A stretch of DNA of 64,000 nucleotides from Palaeococcus ferrophilus DSM 13482. GTDB lineage: Archaea > Methanobacteriota_B > Thermococci > Thermococcales > Thermococcaceae. Under the pieces are notes generated by a model that was given only the letters and a program-made list of their open reading frames with translations, was not told the origin of the DNA and made no database searches. Location of the stretch: assembly GCF_000966265.1 (NCBI RefSeq), contig NZ_LANF01000006.1, forward strand, positions 62,001 to 126,000. Direction: 5' to 3'. Both the position numbers and the translations under genes were made by a program. Positions 24,420 to 34,660 of this stretch are shown here, piece after piece (within the stretch, counting starts at the first letter, position 1; the number at the start of each line of letters is the position of its first letter).

Positions 24420-25094
24420 TTGGACAGAAAAGCGGTAGCATTGATTTTCATTGGCCTCATGGTAGTAGCTTCCTTCGGAACGCTCATATACGGTTACACG
24501 CGCTTCGATTCCGTGGTACACAGAGGAAACCCCCTCGCGGTTAAGGCGATAGAGGTGCCCTACGCAAACCAGCGGTACACTATCCTTCTGGGGAGCTTCA
24601 TCACCGGAGACCCCACCGTTGATCTGAACGTAACCCTCCGCGCCGTCTACGACGAGGCCACGCTAATCGTGGGGGACTCATCGTTCAAGGGTTGTTCTGG
24701 AGATGCGTGCGTATGGCGCACGAGAACGTCTGCGGAGCTCGGCGCCACCATCGGGGCACTAATGGGGAGAAAGTACTACTACCAGGCCATCGTTGAGGGC
24801 AAGGACAACGCGACGGCGGAGCGCATAGCGATGGAAGAAGCCAAGGCACGCATCCACACGGAGTACCTCGCCTTCATGAACAAGGCGATGCTTGGACTCG
24901 GGAGAATCGGCAACTCCAGGCACCTAGTCGTCCTCCTGATCGGGCCGAGGGAGGGGGCCAAGTCAAACAGGATATACACCCCGAGGCAGGGAGTGCTCGT
25001 ACTCGAGGCCACGGATGAAAAGACGCTCTTCGTCGAAGTCCTTGTGGTGAAGACCATAATAAACTCCCAGGTGGGTCAGATCACCGAAGGGTGA
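24420..25094 (+). CDS. S-layer-linked membrane-anchored protein
   Basis: A 224-residue protein starting with TTG at 24420 (GGAGGT eight bases before). A single N-terminal membrane segment (VALIFIGLMVVASFGTLIYG) is probably uncleaved. The outside domain is mixed alpha/beta, with two Cys (KGCSGDACVW) that may form a disulfide. No family recognised. It follows slp by 45 bases in the same direction, with only a short T-rich gap (TTTTTAATTAAC), so it may be read through from the slp promoter at lower level. A role in S-layer anchoring is a guess. Its 3' end overlaps that of the convergent radical SAM gene by 14 bases. Confidence 0.75.
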   Translation: MDRKAVALIFIGLMVVASFGTLIYGYTRFDSVVHRGNPLAVKAIEVPYANQRYTILLGSFITGDPTVDLNVTLRAVYDEATLIVGDSSFKGCSGDACVWRTRTSAELGATIGALMGRKYYYQAIVEGKDNATAERIAMEEAKARIHTEYLAFMNKAMLGLGRIGNSRHLVVLLIGPREGAKSNRIYTPRQGVLVLEATDEKTLFVEVLVVKTIINSQVGQITEG

Positions 25095-26832
25095 CCTTTC
25101 CCCTGAGGAGTTCCCGGCTTTTTTCATCTTCCACTATATCGAGAAACTCCTCCTCACTCCTGAAAGGCCTTTTTGAGAGTATCTTTACCACGGTCTTTTT
25201 CCCCACCCCCGGCAACTGCTGGAGCACCTTGGGACTCTCGTGGTTAACGTCTATGGGAATGGGAACTCCCGTGATGCTCCTGAAGCCGTGTCCCACTATA
25301 AGGACACTGTAAAAGCGGTTGGTTGGAACCGCCTTGGGAATGCCAACTATGAGTGGATAGCTCCCTATCTGCCGGCCGTAGGTGAGACCGTTGTCAAATA
25401 CCTCAGCACGAACATCGTGGAGTACCGTTCCAACCGGGACAACGCGCTGGAGCATGGGGAAGTCAATCTCATGCCTTATCTTGTACTTGTAGTGCTGGAT
25501 GAGCTTCTTGTGCTTCTCAGTCCTGACCTTCTCCCTCATGTGCCAGAGGGGCGTTCCCGGGAAGACGACAACCTGCCGAATGTTTATGCGCCTCACCATC
25601 AACCCATCGTCAAGAAGCCGCTTGAGGAAGTGGAAGGTTATCTCGTAGCTTTTCTTCGTCTCGCCCGGAAGGCCAAAGATTATGTTTATCCCCGGCAGAA
25701 GCCACGGCATTCCGTTGGGCCCCCTTTTCCCACCGATTTCGTTGAGGATCCTGACGGCTTCGTAGGTCTCCTCGGCTGTTGCGTTGAGGTTGTTGAGTTT
25801 GGCAACCTTCGGGTCGGCGCTCTCGAGACCGAAGGCAACGACGTTGCCGGCTGTTCCGTATTTAATGAGGGTCTTCGCTATCCTTCTGCTCTCCTCGGGG
25901 TAGTTCGCTATAACCGCTGGATTGGCGTTGTCCACGTGAAGCGTCTTAATGTCCGGTGCAACGAAGCGTATTCCGCGGAAAAGCTTTTCCAGTGCATCGG
26001 GGTTAGGTATGGGAACCCTCCCGTTGGGCTTAGCCATGTACGAGAAGATACAGCTCTGCCTGCCCACACGGAAGTGCCTCACACCGAGGTCGTAGAGAGT
26101 CTTGACCTCCTCAACGATATCCTCAACCGGTCTGTCCTCAACTTTACGGTAGCGAACGGGCTCGGTGCAAAAGGAGCAGCCGCCTATGCCCATAGCTTTT
26201 GGACAGCCCCTCTGTGTCTCTATCTCAACTATGACGAAGTCGGGATAATCGGGGAACTGCTTGACAACTTCAGCCCCAATAATTGCATAATCTCCCAATT
26301 CGTCGTAGTTTCTGAAGCGGAATGGGTCGGCGTCCTTTGGGTTCTTGAGGTAGTCGAACAGAAAAGCCTCGAGGTCGCCGTACACGATGTGGTCAAAAAC
26401 CGACTGGGCAAGGAGGAGCTCGCGGGAGCCTATCTTGGTCCCGCCTTCGTGGGCCGAACCCATGAAAGCCGGCCCGCCGAGGATTTTAACACCCCTCAAG
26501 GGGCGCAGAAATCTCGCCACTTCCTCCACCTGTGAAGGAACCGCGGACAGATACTTTCCGGGCGTGTGGAGGCCGCCGATGTAGATTATGACGTCGGCCC
26601 TCTCAAGTATCTTCGCGGTATTGGGAAAGTTAGGGGTTTTATTCTTGGTCTTTATACCCTTCTCACCCTCAAAAGTCGCCCTGAGGTCGTCTATTGTGAG
26701 GTAGAAAATTCTGGCGTCCTTCCTCGCCTTCTTTATCGCCCCGTAGGCGTATCGGGGGTAGATACCGAGGTAGGGCGGGACGCCGAGACCAGCCGGTTCG
26801 TCCGTGTAGCCGTCTATTATCGCAACTATCAT
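25081..26832 (-). CDS. Radical SAM protein with C-terminal helix-hairpin-helix (COG1031)
   Basis: A 583-residue protein. The N-terminal B12-binding-like region (about 1-180) is followed by a radical SAM domain whose Cys motif reads GCPKAMGIGGCSFC. That is a CX8CX2C spacing rather than the usual CX3CX2C. The C-terminus has a helix-hairpin-helix, LQQLPGVGKKTVVKILSKRPF, typical of nucleic-acid contact. This domain order is the COG1031 type. The substrate is unknown; the HhH hints at an RNA or DNA target. The ATG at 26832 has no strong ribosome-binding site visible. Confidence 0.85.
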   Translation of the reverse strand: MIVAIIDGYTDEPAGLGVPPYLGIYPRYAYGAIKKARKDARIFYLTIDDLRATFEGEKGIKTKNKTPNFPNTAKILERADVIIYIGGLHTPGKYLSAVPSQVEEVARFLRPLRGVKILGGPAFMGSAHEGGTKIGSRELLLAQSVFDHIVYGDLEAFLFDYLKNPKDADPFRFRNYDELGDYAIIGAEVVKQFPDYPDFVIVEIETQRGCPKAMGIGGCSFCTEPVRYRKVEDRPVEDIVEEVKTLYDLGVRHFRVGRQSCIFSYMAKPNGRVPIPNPDALEKLFRGIRFVAPDIKTLHVDNANPAVIANYPEESRRIAKTLIKYGTAGNVVAFGLESADPKVAKLNNLNATAEETYEAVRILNEIGGKRGPNGMPWLLPGINIIFGLPGETKKSYEITFHFLKRLLDDGLMVRRINIRQVVVFPGTPLWHMREKVRTEKHKKLIQHYKYKIRHEIDFPMLQRVVPVGTVLHDVRAEVFDNGLTYGRQIGSYPLIVGIPKAVPTNRFYSVLIVGHGFRSITGVPIPIDVNHESPKVLQQLPGVGKKTVVKILSKRPFRSEEEFLDIVEDEKSRELLRGKVTLR

Positions 26833-26905
26833 GGTTTAGAGTGTGGGGGGAGGGTTTAAAAGTCCAGCGGCCGCTCGGGTGTGGAACTTAAAGGAAAGGA
26901 GGGCC

Positions 26906-28367
<1,462 letters not shown>

Positions 28368-28508
28368 TTTCACTCCCCCAGAGTTATAGGCATAAACGCC
28401 TTTTTATACTTTTGCGCCCGTATATGATGTCCCCTCAACCGAAGCATGCGGAAGGTTTATCTAGTATCACGGGAAGTTTTAATGTGAGTGGTTTCGGACG
28501 ATGGTATC

Positions 28509-29120
28509 ATGAGTGAGATGTACTATGGTTTAATGAGCCTCGGGGGCATACTGGCCCTTGTGGGGATATTTCTCACGTGGGGGCTCTCCAGGAGTGTCGA
28601 GACAAAGGAACTCGGCACTAAAAGGCTCTCGAACCTGCTCCTTCTGGGTGGACTTCTAACGGCCCTCGGTTTCATAACGACAATGGTCAACATCTCCGAG
28701 GGTGTCATAACATTCGCGATACTTCTCGGGCCGGCGGTGATAGTGTACTCCCTCTCGGAGAGCGGCCTCGTGAGGGCAAATCTCCTAACGCTGATACAGG
28801 TCGCGCTGGTGGTCGTTGCCGCCCTGGTTTCTCCAGGTAGAAATTTTCGAATAGCTGGGATAGCATCCTCCATATCCCTAGTCCTTCTCATCAATGTGAT
28901 CACAGGATATCCCAGAGCACCGACACACTTCAGAAGGCTGGCGTGGCTTTCCTCATGGGGTCTCGTGGCGTTCTTAATGATGATGGCTTCACCGAGGACG
29001 GGCACCATCGGTCCCGTGGTTTACGTGTTCTCCATGGCACTGTGGATATACACACTACTCCATCTCCTTCACCTAATGAACGCCGAAGTGGAGGCGTCCA
29101 AAGGGAGCATCATTGAGTGA
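28509..29120 (+). CDS. Polytopic membrane protein of unknown function
   Basis: A 203-residue hydrophobic protein with about six to seven membrane segments (for instance MSLGGILALVGIFLTWGL, LLLLGGLLTALGFITTMV, LLTLIQVALVVVAALV, LAWLSSWGLVAFLMMM). It has short charged loops and a final charged tail. No family recognised. The ATG at 28509 is the best start although its site (GATGGT) is weak; upstream in-frame codons reach 28488. It is divergent from the DUF655 gene. Confidence 0.7.
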   Translation: MSEMYYGLMSLGGILALVGIFLTWGLSRSVETKELGTKRLSNLLLLGGLLTALGFITTMVNISEGVITFAILLGPAVIVYSLSESGLVRANLLTLIQVALVVVAALVSPGRNFRIAGIASSISLVLLINVITGYPRAPTHFRRLAWLSSWGLVAFLMMMASPRTGTIGPVVYVFSMALWIYTLLHLLHLMNAEVEASKGSIIE

Positions 29121-29180
29121 ATACGATGAGCGGCTAAACGTTTATATTCACGTTTTTCCAAACATTATCCGGTGATTTTT

Positions 29181-31025
29181 ATGGAAGATCCGTACGCCTG
29201 GATGGAGAACCTCAACGATGAGCGCGTTCTGAAGCTCGTTGAGGAGGAGAACAAGCGTTTCAGAGAGTTCGTCGGAGACCTCAGCGATGAGCTCTTCCCC
29301 GAGGTGTGGAAGCTCTATTCAATTCCGACCCTAACGGGGGCGAGACTCACCGACAAAGGCATAATAAGCATGTTTAAAGAAAAGGACAGGCAGGTTATCC
29401 GGTGGCTCGGTGGGGATGTCATCGTTGATTCAAAGGCCCTCGAGGCCGAGTTCAACGATGAAGTTCTCCTACAGGGATTCACCGCGGATAAAAGCGGCAA
29501 GAGACTCGCCTACAGCTTCTCGATCGGTGGTGCCGACGAAGGGGTGACGAGAATAATAGACCTCGAGAGCGAGGAGGTCATAGAGGAGCTCAAGCCCTCG
29601 GTGTGGAACGTTGTCTTTCTGGGGAACGGTTACTACTTCAGCCGCTTCTACAGGCACGGTGAGACTCCAGACGGTGTCAAAGCTCCAGCCGTAAGGCTCT
29701 TCTGGAAGAATGAGAAGGAAACCCTGGTTTTCGGAAAGGGCCTCGGTTCGGGCTACTTTATGGGGCTTAGAAAGAGCACCGACGGAAAGTGGGCCATGCT
29801 CACCGTAACCTTCGGCTGGAACAAAGCTGATATCTACATCGGCCCGATTGAAGCCCCGGACCTCTGGGAGAAGGTTTACTCCGCGGAGGTTCCCGTGGAG
29901 CCCATTGATGTCGTTGGGGGTAAGCTCTACGTCCTCACGAGGGAGGGAAGGGGCCTCGGGAAGGTAGTTGCCGTTGAGGGCGAGAAAACTATCGAAGTCA
30001 TTCCAGAAGACGAATTCCCGATCGAGTGGGCCGTTGTGATGGGGGATAGGGTACTGGCCGGGAGGTTAATCCACGCCAGCCACAGGCTTGAGGTGTACTC
30101 GCTCGACGGTGAGAAGCTCGATGAGATTGCCTTTGACCTTCCCGGAAGCGTCTACCCGCTCCACACCGATGGGGAGAGGGTTCTCCTCAAGTACGAGAGC
30201 TTTACCGTGCCCTACAGGCTCTACGAGTTTGATGGTGAGCTTAGGCTCATCGAGGAACAGGAAGTTGAGGGAGACTTTGCCGTCGAGGAGGACTTCGCGG
30301 TAAGCAGGGACGGCACTAAAATACACTACTTCCACGTTAAGGGTAAGGAGGACAACAAAAAGGTTTGGGTATTCGGCTACGGCGGCTTCAACATCTCCCT
30401 TACCCCGAGGTTCTTCCCGCAGGTCATTCCGTTCCTCAAGCGCGGCGGAACCTTTGCGATGGCGAACCTCCGTGGGGGGAGCGAGTACGGCGAGAAGTGG
30501 CACCGCGCTGGAATGAGGGAGAACAAGGGGAACGTCTTCGACGACTACATAGCGGTGCTGAGCAAGCTCAAGGAGGAAGGGTACAGGGTTGCTGCGTGGG
30601 GAAGGAGCAACGGCGGACTTTTAGTTTCAGCCACGCTCACGCAGAGGCCGGACGTTATGGACGCGGCCCTAATCGGCTACCCCGTCATCGACATGCTCCG
30701 CTTCCACAGGCTCTACATCGGAAGCGTCTGGGTTCCCGAATATGGAAACCCCGACGACCCCAAAGACAGGGAGTTTCTGCTGAAGTACTCCCCCTACCAC
30801 AACGTTGACCCGAACAAGCGCTATCCTCCAACGCTCATTTACACTGGCCTCCACGACGACCGCGTCCATCCGGCCCATGCGCTCAAGTTCTTCGCGAAGA
30901 TGAAGGAGATAGGGGCACCGATTTACCTCAGGGTAGAGACCAAGAGCGGCCACATGGGTGCCTCTCCAGAAACGAGGGCGAGGGAGCTGACGGATTTGCT
31001 CGCCTTTGTTCTTAAGACTACATGA
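29181..31025 (+). CDS. Prolyl oligopeptidase family serine peptidase
   Basis: A 614-residue S9A-type prolyl endopeptidase, cutting short peptides after proline. The N-terminal beta-propeller (about 50-360) guards the alpha/beta-hydrolase domain. The nucleophile Ser sits in AWGRSNGGLLVSA, the Asp in HDDRVHPAHALKF and the His in KSGHMGAS, so the triad is complete. The opening PYAWMENLNDERVL is family-typical. The size matches the Pyrococcus furiosus enzyme as I recall it. The ATG at 29181 follows GGTGATTTTT. No signal peptide, so it is cytoplasmic. Confidence 0.95.
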   Translation: MEDPYAWMENLNDERVLKLVEEENKRFREFVGDLSDELFPEVWKLYSIPTLTGARLTDKGIISMFKEKDRQVIRWLGGDVIVDSKALEAEFNDEVLLQGFTADKSGKRLAYSFSIGGADEGVTRIIDLESEEVIEELKPSVWNVVFLGNGYYFSRFYRHGETPDGVKAPAVRLFWKNEKETLVFGKGLGSGYFMGLRKSTDGKWAMLTVTFGWNKADIYIGPIEAPDLWEKVYSAEVPVEPIDVVGGKLYVLTREGRGLGKVVAVEGEKTIEVIPEDEFPIEWAVVMGDRVLAGRLIHASHRLEVYSLDGEKLDEIAFDLPGSVYPLHTDGERVLLKYESFTVPYRLYEFDGELRLIEEQEVEGDFAVEEDFAVSRDGTKIHYFHVKGKEDNKKVWVFGYGGFNISLTPRFFPQVIPFLKRGGTFAMANLRGGSEYGEKWHRAGMRENKGNVFDDYIAVLSKLKEEGYRVAAWGRSNGGLLVSATLTQRPDVMDAALIGYPVIDMLRFHRLYIGSVWVPEYGNPDDPKDREFLLKYSPYHNVDPNKRYPPTLIYTGLHDDRVHPAHALKFFAKMKEIGAPIYLRVETKSGHMGASPETRARELTDLLAFVLKTT

Positions 31026-31143
31026 GTCTTTGATTTTCACATTTCTTTTTCATCTCAAAATGCAACAAGTTAAATCCCAATGTGAAACTACGATGTAAAA
31101 ACCTATAACTCTCAGTAGGAAGAGTAAGTGGGGGGAATATGCG

Positions 31144-31863
31144 ATGGATAGGATAAAGGTGCTGGCGTTAGTAGCTGCTGGTTTAATAACTCTTACCACA
31201 GCGGGCACGTGGATAACTACTAAAGATTTGAATCTAACCCTTGCCATATTAACGCTCGCATCAACGATAGCCACGGTGATCATGGCGATTACAATCTACG
31301 AGCTTGATATCGCGATAAAAGAGCTTAATTTTGAAGCTATTTTTGCAACCTACAATCTCATGGATGATAAATTAAAGAGACAGTTGAAAGAAATCAAGTC
31401 ATGGAGATCGAACAATATTTCAGTTGAAAAGTTTCTAAGGGATGCAGAGAAAAAGAAAACCGTACAGGAAGCCAGTAGAACCCTTAATCAGGTAGGATAC
31501 TTTGTTTACAAAGAATTCGTCGGAGATTGGTTTATCCAAGAGCAATATGCGGGCTTGATACTTGATTCTTTTCTCGCTATGAAACCATATCTTAAAGCTC
31601 TTCGTGATGCTTCTGAATGCGATAAGGATAATCTCGACAAAGAAGAAAAAGAGTCCTGCAAAAAGAGTCCATGGTTTATGCGTCGCTTCTACCTTCTCTT
31701 AGTGATTATCAGCTATGAGTATTTGAGCAGAAAATTTTCCCAACAATTGGTGGCACTCTTTAAAGACTACGGATTTAAACCCCACAATCCTGTTCCCAAG
31801 GAATGGATTGAAGAGGATATAAAGAAGTGGCTCAAAAGGAGGGGGTACAAACAATACATATAA
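31144..31863 (+). CDS. AT-rich orphan membrane protein (two N-terminal segments)
   Basis: A 239-residue protein with two membrane helices at the N-terminus (VLALVAAGLITLTTAGTWI, LAILTLASTIATVIMAITI). A charged helical cytoplasmic domain follows, ending in a basic tail (KKWLKRRGYKQYI). It resembles small membrane proteins of the DUF4760 type, but I cannot confirm this. The DNA is visibly richer in A and T than its neighbours, with AAA, TTT and ATA codons, which suggests transfer. The site GGGGGG lies before the ATG. The stop directly abuts the stop of tgtA, with no gap. Confidence 0.72.
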   Translation: MDRIKVLALVAAGLITLTTAGTWITTKDLNLTLAILTLASTIATVIMAITIYELDIAIKELNFEAIFATYNLMDDKLKRQLKEIKSWRSNNISVEKFLRDAEKKKTVQEASRTLNQVGYFVYKEFVGDWFIQEQYAGLILDSFLAMKPYLKALRDASECDKDNLDKEEKESCKKSPWFMRRFYLLLVIISYEYLSRKFSQQLVALFKDYGFKPHNPVPKEWIEEDIKKWLKRRGYKQYI

Positions 31864-33606
31864 TCACTTCTCGACGCCCCTCCTCACTTTGACGGCGAGC
31901 CCGCTCTGGAACGCATTCAGTTCCTCACCGTTCAGCAGGCTCTGTCCCGTGGCAAGGAGCTCATCCCTTCTGTTAACCACAAGAACCTCGTCGTAGGGCC
32001 TTATGTTGGGGTCGGCATCCACTACAAACTTGGCGAAGACGCTCTTGCCCTTCCTCGCGAACGGTTCCGCGTCTTCATTGACCACGACACGCATCCTCGG
32101 GTAGGGGAGGACTTCAAGGAGCCTCTTGGCCCCTTCAATGCCGAGCGTTAAAAGTCCGTCGTCTGCCCTGAACGTCGCTAAATGCTCACCCCCGACCTTT
32201 ATCTGCCTCGGCATTCCCGTCTTCCGGGAGAGCTCGACGAAGGCATCTTTAAAAGCCTCTCCAGCCCCCTCACCGAACTGGTACTCGGCGATGGCCATTA
32301 TGTAACTCCTCGCGTTGTTCTTGGAGGGCCTTTTTATGCTGAAGTCCTCCTCACCCTCGCTCTGGGCGAAGGGATAGCTCAGGCTGAGGTACTTTGGTAT
32401 TTCGCCGAATATCGGGTGTGTTATCGTCTCCGGGAACCTGGTCTTAACGCGCTCGGCCCTCTCCTTCGCCCTCACCGCGGTCGGCCACTTCAAAGCCTCC
32501 TCGCTAACCTTGAAGAAAGCGCTAGCCTTGGTTACTGGCTCGTTCTTCTCAAGGTACTCCTTATACTCCAGCAGCCTCTTGTAGGCCGCGAACATCTTTG
32601 GATGACTCCTAGCTCTCTCGTCCACCAGTTCCCACAGCGTGCCCTCCTTTATCGCCTGCTTGACCCTGTTGAGTTCCTCCCTTATGACCCAGAGGTTGTG
32701 CAGAGCCAGAAGCCTCGTCCTCTCCTCCTTCGGCATCTCGCGGAGTTCCTGCGGCGTGTAGCGGGAGCAGACCGGGCAGGAGCACGGGAAGTACTCAAGC
32801 TCCTCAAGCCTCTTCGTCCCCTCAGGTGTCATGTAGCGGTCGTCCTTGGCGTAGAGTGCATAACTTGCGGAGTCGAAGAGGTCTATACCCATCGCAACGG
32901 CTAAGGCGAAAACCATCGGGTGGCCGGCGCCGAAGAGGTGAACCGGCCTATCAGGCCTGAGGCCCATCTTTGATGAAATAACGACATCAACCAAATCCCT
33001 GTAGCGGTAGCTCTCCATGAGCGGAACGACGGCGCCAATTGGGTGAATCTCAAAGTCCATTTCGCTGAGCTTCTTCGCGGCGTAAGTTCTCAAATCTGGA
33101 TAAGTTGAGCCCTGAACCGCGGCGTTCATGGCTATCTCCTTTATTTCCCTGGTCTCCCTGGCCCTTTCGAGGGTTATCCTGAGGTCTTCCTCCGCTTTCT
33201 CCCTCGGCGCGTCCGGAGGTGTTGGAATGTCGAGGAAGGTGCCTACGTCAACGCCTATATCGTGCTGGAACCTTACTATCTCGTCGTTGGTCACCTCAAC
33301 GCCGCCGTAGCGCATGAGCTGGAAAGAGCCGGAGTCAACCTCAATTATCCCGTCGTAGTCGAGGAGTTTGTGGATACCGCTCTCGAGGGCCCTCTCCCTG
33401 AGCTCGGGGGTTTTGTAGATGATGTAGGAGTTCGTAATAACCATCCCGAAGCCCATCTCTTTGAGCTCCTTGGGGGTCACGATGAGCTGCTTCGGGTTGA
33501 TAACCGGCATTATGGCCGGCGTTTCTATCGTCTTCCCGTTAACGGTAAGCTTCCCAATTCTGCCCGCGGCATCTCGCGCCTTAACATCAAACCTGAACTC
33601 GACCAT
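31864..33606 (-). CDS. tgtA: tRNA-guanine(15) transglycosylase (archaeosine synthesis)
   Basis: A 580-residue archaeal TGT. It swaps guanine-15 in the tRNA D-loop for preQ0, the first step to archaeosine. Catalytic region: EVDSGSFQLMRYGGVEV with the first Asp, and DVGTFLDIPTPPDA. Zinc site: CSCPVCSRYTPQELR plus a following His. The C-terminal domains end in a PUA module (RVVVNEDAEPFARKGKSVFA). The ATG at 33606 has GGAGGTGGTGAGA upstream; three codons more are open to 33615. Confidence 0.96.
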   Translation of the reverse strand: MVEFRFDVKARDAAGRIGKLTVNGKTIETPAIMPVINPKQLIVTPKELKEMGFGMVITNSYIIYKTPELRERALESGIHKLLDYDGIIEVDSGSFQLMRYGGVEVTNDEIVRFQHDIGVDVGTFLDIPTPPDAPREKAEEDLRITLERARETREIKEIAMNAAVQGSTYPDLRTYAAKKLSEMDFEIHPIGAVVPLMESYRYRDLVDVVISSKMGLRPDRPVHLFGAGHPMVFALAVAMGIDLFDSASYALYAKDDRYMTPEGTKRLEELEYFPCSCPVCSRYTPQELREMPKEERTRLLALHNLWVIREELNRVKQAIKEGTLWELVDERARSHPKMFAAYKRLLEYKEYLEKNEPVTKASAFFKVSEEALKWPTAVRAKERAERVKTRFPETITHPIFGEIPKYLSLSYPFAQSEGEEDFSIKRPSKNNARSYIMAIAEYQFGEGAGEAFKDAFVELSRKTGMPRQIKVGGEHLATFRADDGLLTLGIEGAKRLLEVLPYPRMRVVVNEDAEPFARKGKSVFAKFVVDADPNIRPYDEVLVVNRRDELLATGQSLLNGEELNAFQSGLAVKVRRGVEK

Positions 33607-33638
33607 TCTCACCACCTCCCGAGAGTAGGAGGCAGGGT

Positions 33639-34571
33639 TTAAAAGTCTAAGCTAAAAGCTGTGAAGATACCCACGAGAACGTAGGTAAGCAGTCCCGCAA
33701 AGAGGGGTGCCCTGACCCAGCCAGCGGCAATATCTTTAACGACCACAACGTTCACCCCCTCACCCTTGTAGATGCCGAGGCCAGCTATCGCCCCGACTAT
33801 TGCCTGGCCCGAGCTTACGGGGAGGCCCATTAAGGTGGCCACTGTAACGGCTAGAGAAGCTCCGAACTGACTTGCAAAGGCCGATGTAGGGCTGAGCACG
33901 GAGATGTGTTTTCCCACTGTCATCATAACCCCCCGGCTGAAGGTCAGCGCCCCTAACGTGAGGGCCAGCGCCAGTATGGGGCCGGGGGAACCCATTCCAA
34001 TCCTCCCACTCAGGCCGATGACATTCGCAAGCTCGTTCGTCCCGAGGTTGAAGGATGAGTACGCGGCCGCCAAAAAGACAAGCCATTTTTGAACAACCTC
34101 AATGGTTGCGAGACTCTTAGCACGCCGTATTATTGGTTTGTAGACATTGTAAATCCCGATGGCCAGAAGGGCCGAAGCCACGGGGGAAAGCACCCACGCG
34201 AGGACTATCCTGCCCACCGTCCCCCAGTCCATTGGGAGGCCCAGTGCGAGGGAGGCACCTGCGAGTGCACCCACTATTGACTGGCTCGTCGAGATGGGGC
34301 GCCCCCACAAGCTCGCGAGGGTCACTGCAATCGCCGCACTGAAGAGCACGAGGAACACTCCCCCCGAGCCGATTCCATCCGCCAATCTGGTCACTGTGTT
34401 TGAGACGTTTGAAGTGCCCACAAGCACACCCAAGAGGGTGAAAACGCCTATCAAGGTCACCGCGTTCTTAAAACCAAGGATACCAGAGCCCACCGCTGTT
34501 CCAACCGCCTTTGCACTGTCGTTTGCACCTATCGCCCACGCCATGAAGAGCGCCGCAGCAATCCCCAGCAT
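33639..34571 (-). CDS. pit: Inorganic phosphate transporter, Pit family
   Basis: A 310-residue polytopic membrane protein of the PiT family (cation-coupled phosphate uptake). The two family repeats are visible: AIGANDSAKAVGTAVGSG near the start, and LGTNELANVIGLSG in the middle, with GRPISTSQSIVGALAG and GLPVSSGQAIVGAIAG as paired motifs. About nine to ten membrane segments. There is no PhoU-like gene next to it. The start ATG at 34571 follows GGTGACCGGGA. A palindrome upstream (34581-34606) may control it. Confidence 0.93.
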   Translation of the reverse strand: MLGIAAALFMAWAIGANDSAKAVGTAVGSGILGFKNAVTLIGVFTLLGVLVGTSNVSNTVTRLADGIGSGGVFLVLFSAAIAVTLASLWGRPISTSQSIVGALAGASLALGLPMDWGTVGRIVLAWVLSPVASALLAIGIYNVYKPIIRRAKSLATIEVVQKWLVFLAAAYSSFNLGTNELANVIGLSGRIGMGSPGPILALALTLGALTFSRGVMMTVGKHISVLSPTSAFASQFGASLAVTVATLMGLPVSSGQAIVGAIAGLGIYKGEGVNVVVVKDIAAGWVRAPLFAGLLTYVLVGIFTAFSLDF

Positions 34572-34580
34572 TCCCGGTCA

Positions 34581-34606
34581 CCCTATAGACTATATAGACT
34601 ATAGGG
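34581..34606. promoter_or_regulatory. Inverted repeat near the pit promoter, possible operator
   Basis: CCCTATAG (34581-34588) and CTATAGGG (34599-34606) form a perfect 8-bp inverted repeat with a 10-base centre that contains a TATAGAC direct repeat. A likely pit promoter, AAAAGACTTTTAAGG on the minus strand at about 34617-34630, places the transcription start inside this repeat. That is the expected position for a repressor, perhaps phosphate-responsive. Confidence 0.5.
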
Positions 34607-34636
34607 TCTATGTAGGGCCTTAAAAGTCTTTTCCCC

Positions 34637-34644
34637 TCAGAGCT
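34637..34644. repeat. 8-bp target duplication, left copy
   Basis: TCAGAGCT directly abuts the left inverted repeat of the insertion sequence and is repeated exactly at its right end (35426-35433). Eight bases is the usual length for IS6-family elements. Confidence 0.9.
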
Positions 34645-34660
34645 GATACTGTCAGGATAA
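34645..34660 (+). repeat. Left terminal inverted repeat of IS6-type element
   Basis: GATACTGTCAGGATAA is a perfect 16-base reverse complement of the right end at 35410-35425. Confidence 0.9.

Noticed and set aside
25240-26535. 431-codon open frame on the plus strand inside the COG1031 gene
   Set aside because: No motif or ribosome-binding site; the opposite strand encodes an intact radical SAM protein. GC-rich codons make long shadows common here.
28374-28508. Second C/D sRNA suggested by ATGATGT near 28424
   Set aside because: No D or D' box at a proper distance; it lies in a divergent promoter region.
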